DNA from: Streptomyces megasporus
GTDB taxonomy: Bacteria > Actinomycetota > Actinomycetes > Streptomycetales > Streptomycetaceae
DNA length: 64,000 bases
Assembly: GCF_000718985.1 (NCBI RefSeq)
Contig: NZ_JODL01000005.1
Span: 295,873-359,872, forward strand
Direction of reading: 5' to 3'
Below are positions 63,028 through 64,000 of this stretch, piece after piece; position 1 is the first letter of the stretch; each line of letters opens with the position of its first letter. Made by a program: the position numbers and the translations under genes. Below the pieces are notes generated by a model. The model was not told the origin of the DNA. It was given only the letters and a program-made list of their open reading frames with translations, and searched no databases.

Positions 63028-63044
63028 ATACCCCCCGTGGGTAT
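63028..63044. promoter_or_regulatory. CsoR-type copper operator
   Basis: ATACCC-N5-GGGTAT is a perfect inverted repeat of the pattern bound by the copper-sensing repressor CsoR in actinobacteria. It lies 74 bases before copZ, as in the S. coelicolor/S. lividans copZA locus (from memory). Confidence 0.8.
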
Positions 63045-63117
63045 GATGTTGCCTCTGCTGGGAACACGTACCCACGCGCCGCCCGAGCGTTTCCGAGGAC
63101 TTCGAGGAGTGCGAGCC

Positions 63118-63336
63118 ATGAGCACCGTCACCACCACCTACAAGGTCACCGGCATGACCTGCGGCCACTGCGAGGGCGCGGTCACCGCCGAGGTCTCCGA
63201 GATCGACGGCGTCACCGACGTGAAGGCCGCCGCCTCCACCGGCCTGGTGACCGTCGTCTCCACCGGGGAGCCGAACGACGAGGCCGTGCGCGCCGCCGTC
63301 GACGAGGCGGGCTACGAGCTCGTCGGCCGGGCCTGA
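63118..63336 (+). CDS. copZ: Copper chaperone CopZ (heavy-metal-associated domain)
   Basis: This 72-residue protein is a single HMA domain with the copper-binding motif GMTCGHC (Cys15, Cys18). It carries Cu(I) to the CopA pump in the cytoplasm. The stop is 105 bases before the pump gene, and both are probably transcribed from the CsoR-controlled promoter. Confidence 0.95.
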   Translation: MSTVTTTYKVTGMTCGHCEGAVTAEVSEIDGVTDVKAAASTGLVTVVSTGEPNDEAVRAAVDEAGYELVGRA

Positions 63337-63440
63337 CACCCACCGACACCCCGCCCCCGCCGGGCCGCACCACCGCACGGATCACCGCGCCCCTGGCGCC
63401 CGCCACCGGATGCGGCCCGGCCTCCTCCCCGGGAGACACC

Positions 63441-64000
63441 ATGAGCACCACGTCCTTCGAGGCCCCGGAGTCCACCGCCGGTCCGACCACCGAGGTCGAA
63501 CTCGCCATCGGCGGGATGACCTGCGCCGCCTGCGCCACCCGCGTCGAGAAGAAGCTCAACCGGATGGACGGCGTGACCGCCACCGTCAACCTCGCCACGG
63601 AGAAGGCCCGCGTCACCCACTCCCCCGAGGTGACCGTGGACGACCTGATCGCCACCGTCGTCAAGACCGGGTACACGGCCCGACTCCCCGAACCCCCCGC
63701 TCCCTCCGGATCGGACACCGGCCCGGAAGGGGCCTCGAACGGCGGCGACCGCGAGCCGGACGCGCTGCGCGAGCGCTTCCTGGTCTCGCTGGCGCTGTCG
63801 CTGCCGGTCGTCCTGCTGTCGATGGTCCCCGCGCTGCAGTTCGACAACTGGCAGTGGCTGTCCCTGACCCTCGCCGCTCCCGTGGTGGTCTGGGGAGCAC
63901 TGCCCTTCCACAAGGCGGCCCTCACCAACCTCCGGCACGGCTCCGCCACCATGGACACCCTGGTCTCGCTGGGGACGCTCGCCGCCTTCGGCTGGTCGCT
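63441..64000 (+). CDS. copA: Copper-exporting P-type ATPase CopA (5' part, cut by window end)
   Basis: The first 186 residues of a P1B-type copper ATPase are present. The N-terminal HMA domain has GMTCAAC (Cys28, Cys31). After a Gly/Ser-rich linker the first membrane helices begin near residue 112 (FLVSLALSLPVVLLSMVP), and the segment HGSATMDTLVSLGTLAAF is typical of these pumps just before the CPC helix. The catalytic DKTG region lies beyond the window. The ATG follows GGGAGACACC. Confidence 0.95.
   Translation, partial: MSTTSFEAPESTAGPTTEVELAIGGMTCAACATRVEKKLNRMDGVTATVNLATEKARVTHSPEVTVDDLIATVVKTGYTARLPEPPAPSGSDTGPEGASNGGDREPDALRERFLVSLALSLPVVLLSMVPALQFDNWQWLSLTLAAPVVVWGALPFHKAALTNLRHGSATMDTLVSLGTLAAFGWS

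Overview
The window is very GC-rich, densely packed DNA with a strong third-position G/C bias, many GTG and TTG starts and frequent ATGA/GTGA stop-start overlaps. Gene content (csnR-type ROK regulator, dynamin pair with an SSB, SCO2400-type protein, whiJ-type XRE/DUF397 pair, thioester surface protein with an LAxTG sorting motif) points to a Streptomyces chromosome. From memory and unverified, the order from csnR through ssb and the dynamins to the inositol genes and copZ-copA resembles the S. coelicolor core between about SCO2657 and SCO2731.

Layout. (1) 1-3646: a reduced amino-sugar operon (ROK regulator, GH4 hydrolase, BadF-type kinase). (2) 3883-13247: a six-gene signalling module made of a GlnX-like membrane protein, a GlnH-like binding protein, a coiled-coil protein, a PknG-like kinase, a PP2C phosphatase and a zinc-ribbon/FHA protein. 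(3) 13228-25621: housekeeping and cell-surface genes: methyltransferase, ABC exporter, truncated haemoglobin, thioesterase, EttA, a sortase-anchored thioester protein, SSB and two dynamin-like GTPases. (4) 25924-32430: a tRNA-Arg(UCU) followed by an accessory zone of gene remnants (5'-truncated TerD, frameshifted Lhr-type helicase, C-terminal stub of the BREX/Pgl methyltransferase PglX, collapsed acyl-AMP ligase). Mixed in are an apparently intact RsbW-type ATPase, a SCO2400-family protein and an XRE/DUF397 pair. (5) 32488-39971: an ABC exporter with a TTA codon, OsmC, a four-gene XRE / ImmA-IrrE / MAB_1171c membrane protein / FAD-monooxygenase cluster, and a GGDEF protein. (6) 40071-47970: a YqiJ-like OB-fold membrane protein, a flotillin and a 1656-residue AAA+ ATPase on one strand, probably a membrane-linked machine of unknown role. 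(7) 48176-51405: F420-type oxidoreductase, PucR regulator and NhaA. (8) 51535-62454: divergent myo-inositol genes, with catabolism (iolC, aldolase, iolB, iolD, mmsA) leftward and an ABC importer plus dehydrogenase rightward. (9) 62778-64000: a small MerR-like protein, a CsoR-type operator, copZ and the 5' part of copA.

The most interesting parts are the complete kinase/phosphatase/FHA module with its amino-acid sensor genes, the flotillin/AAA+ operon, and the tRNA-linked gene graveyard that preserves a trace of a lost BREX-2 (Pgl) phage-defence system. No rRNA, CRISPR array, intact insertion sequence or replication origin was seen.
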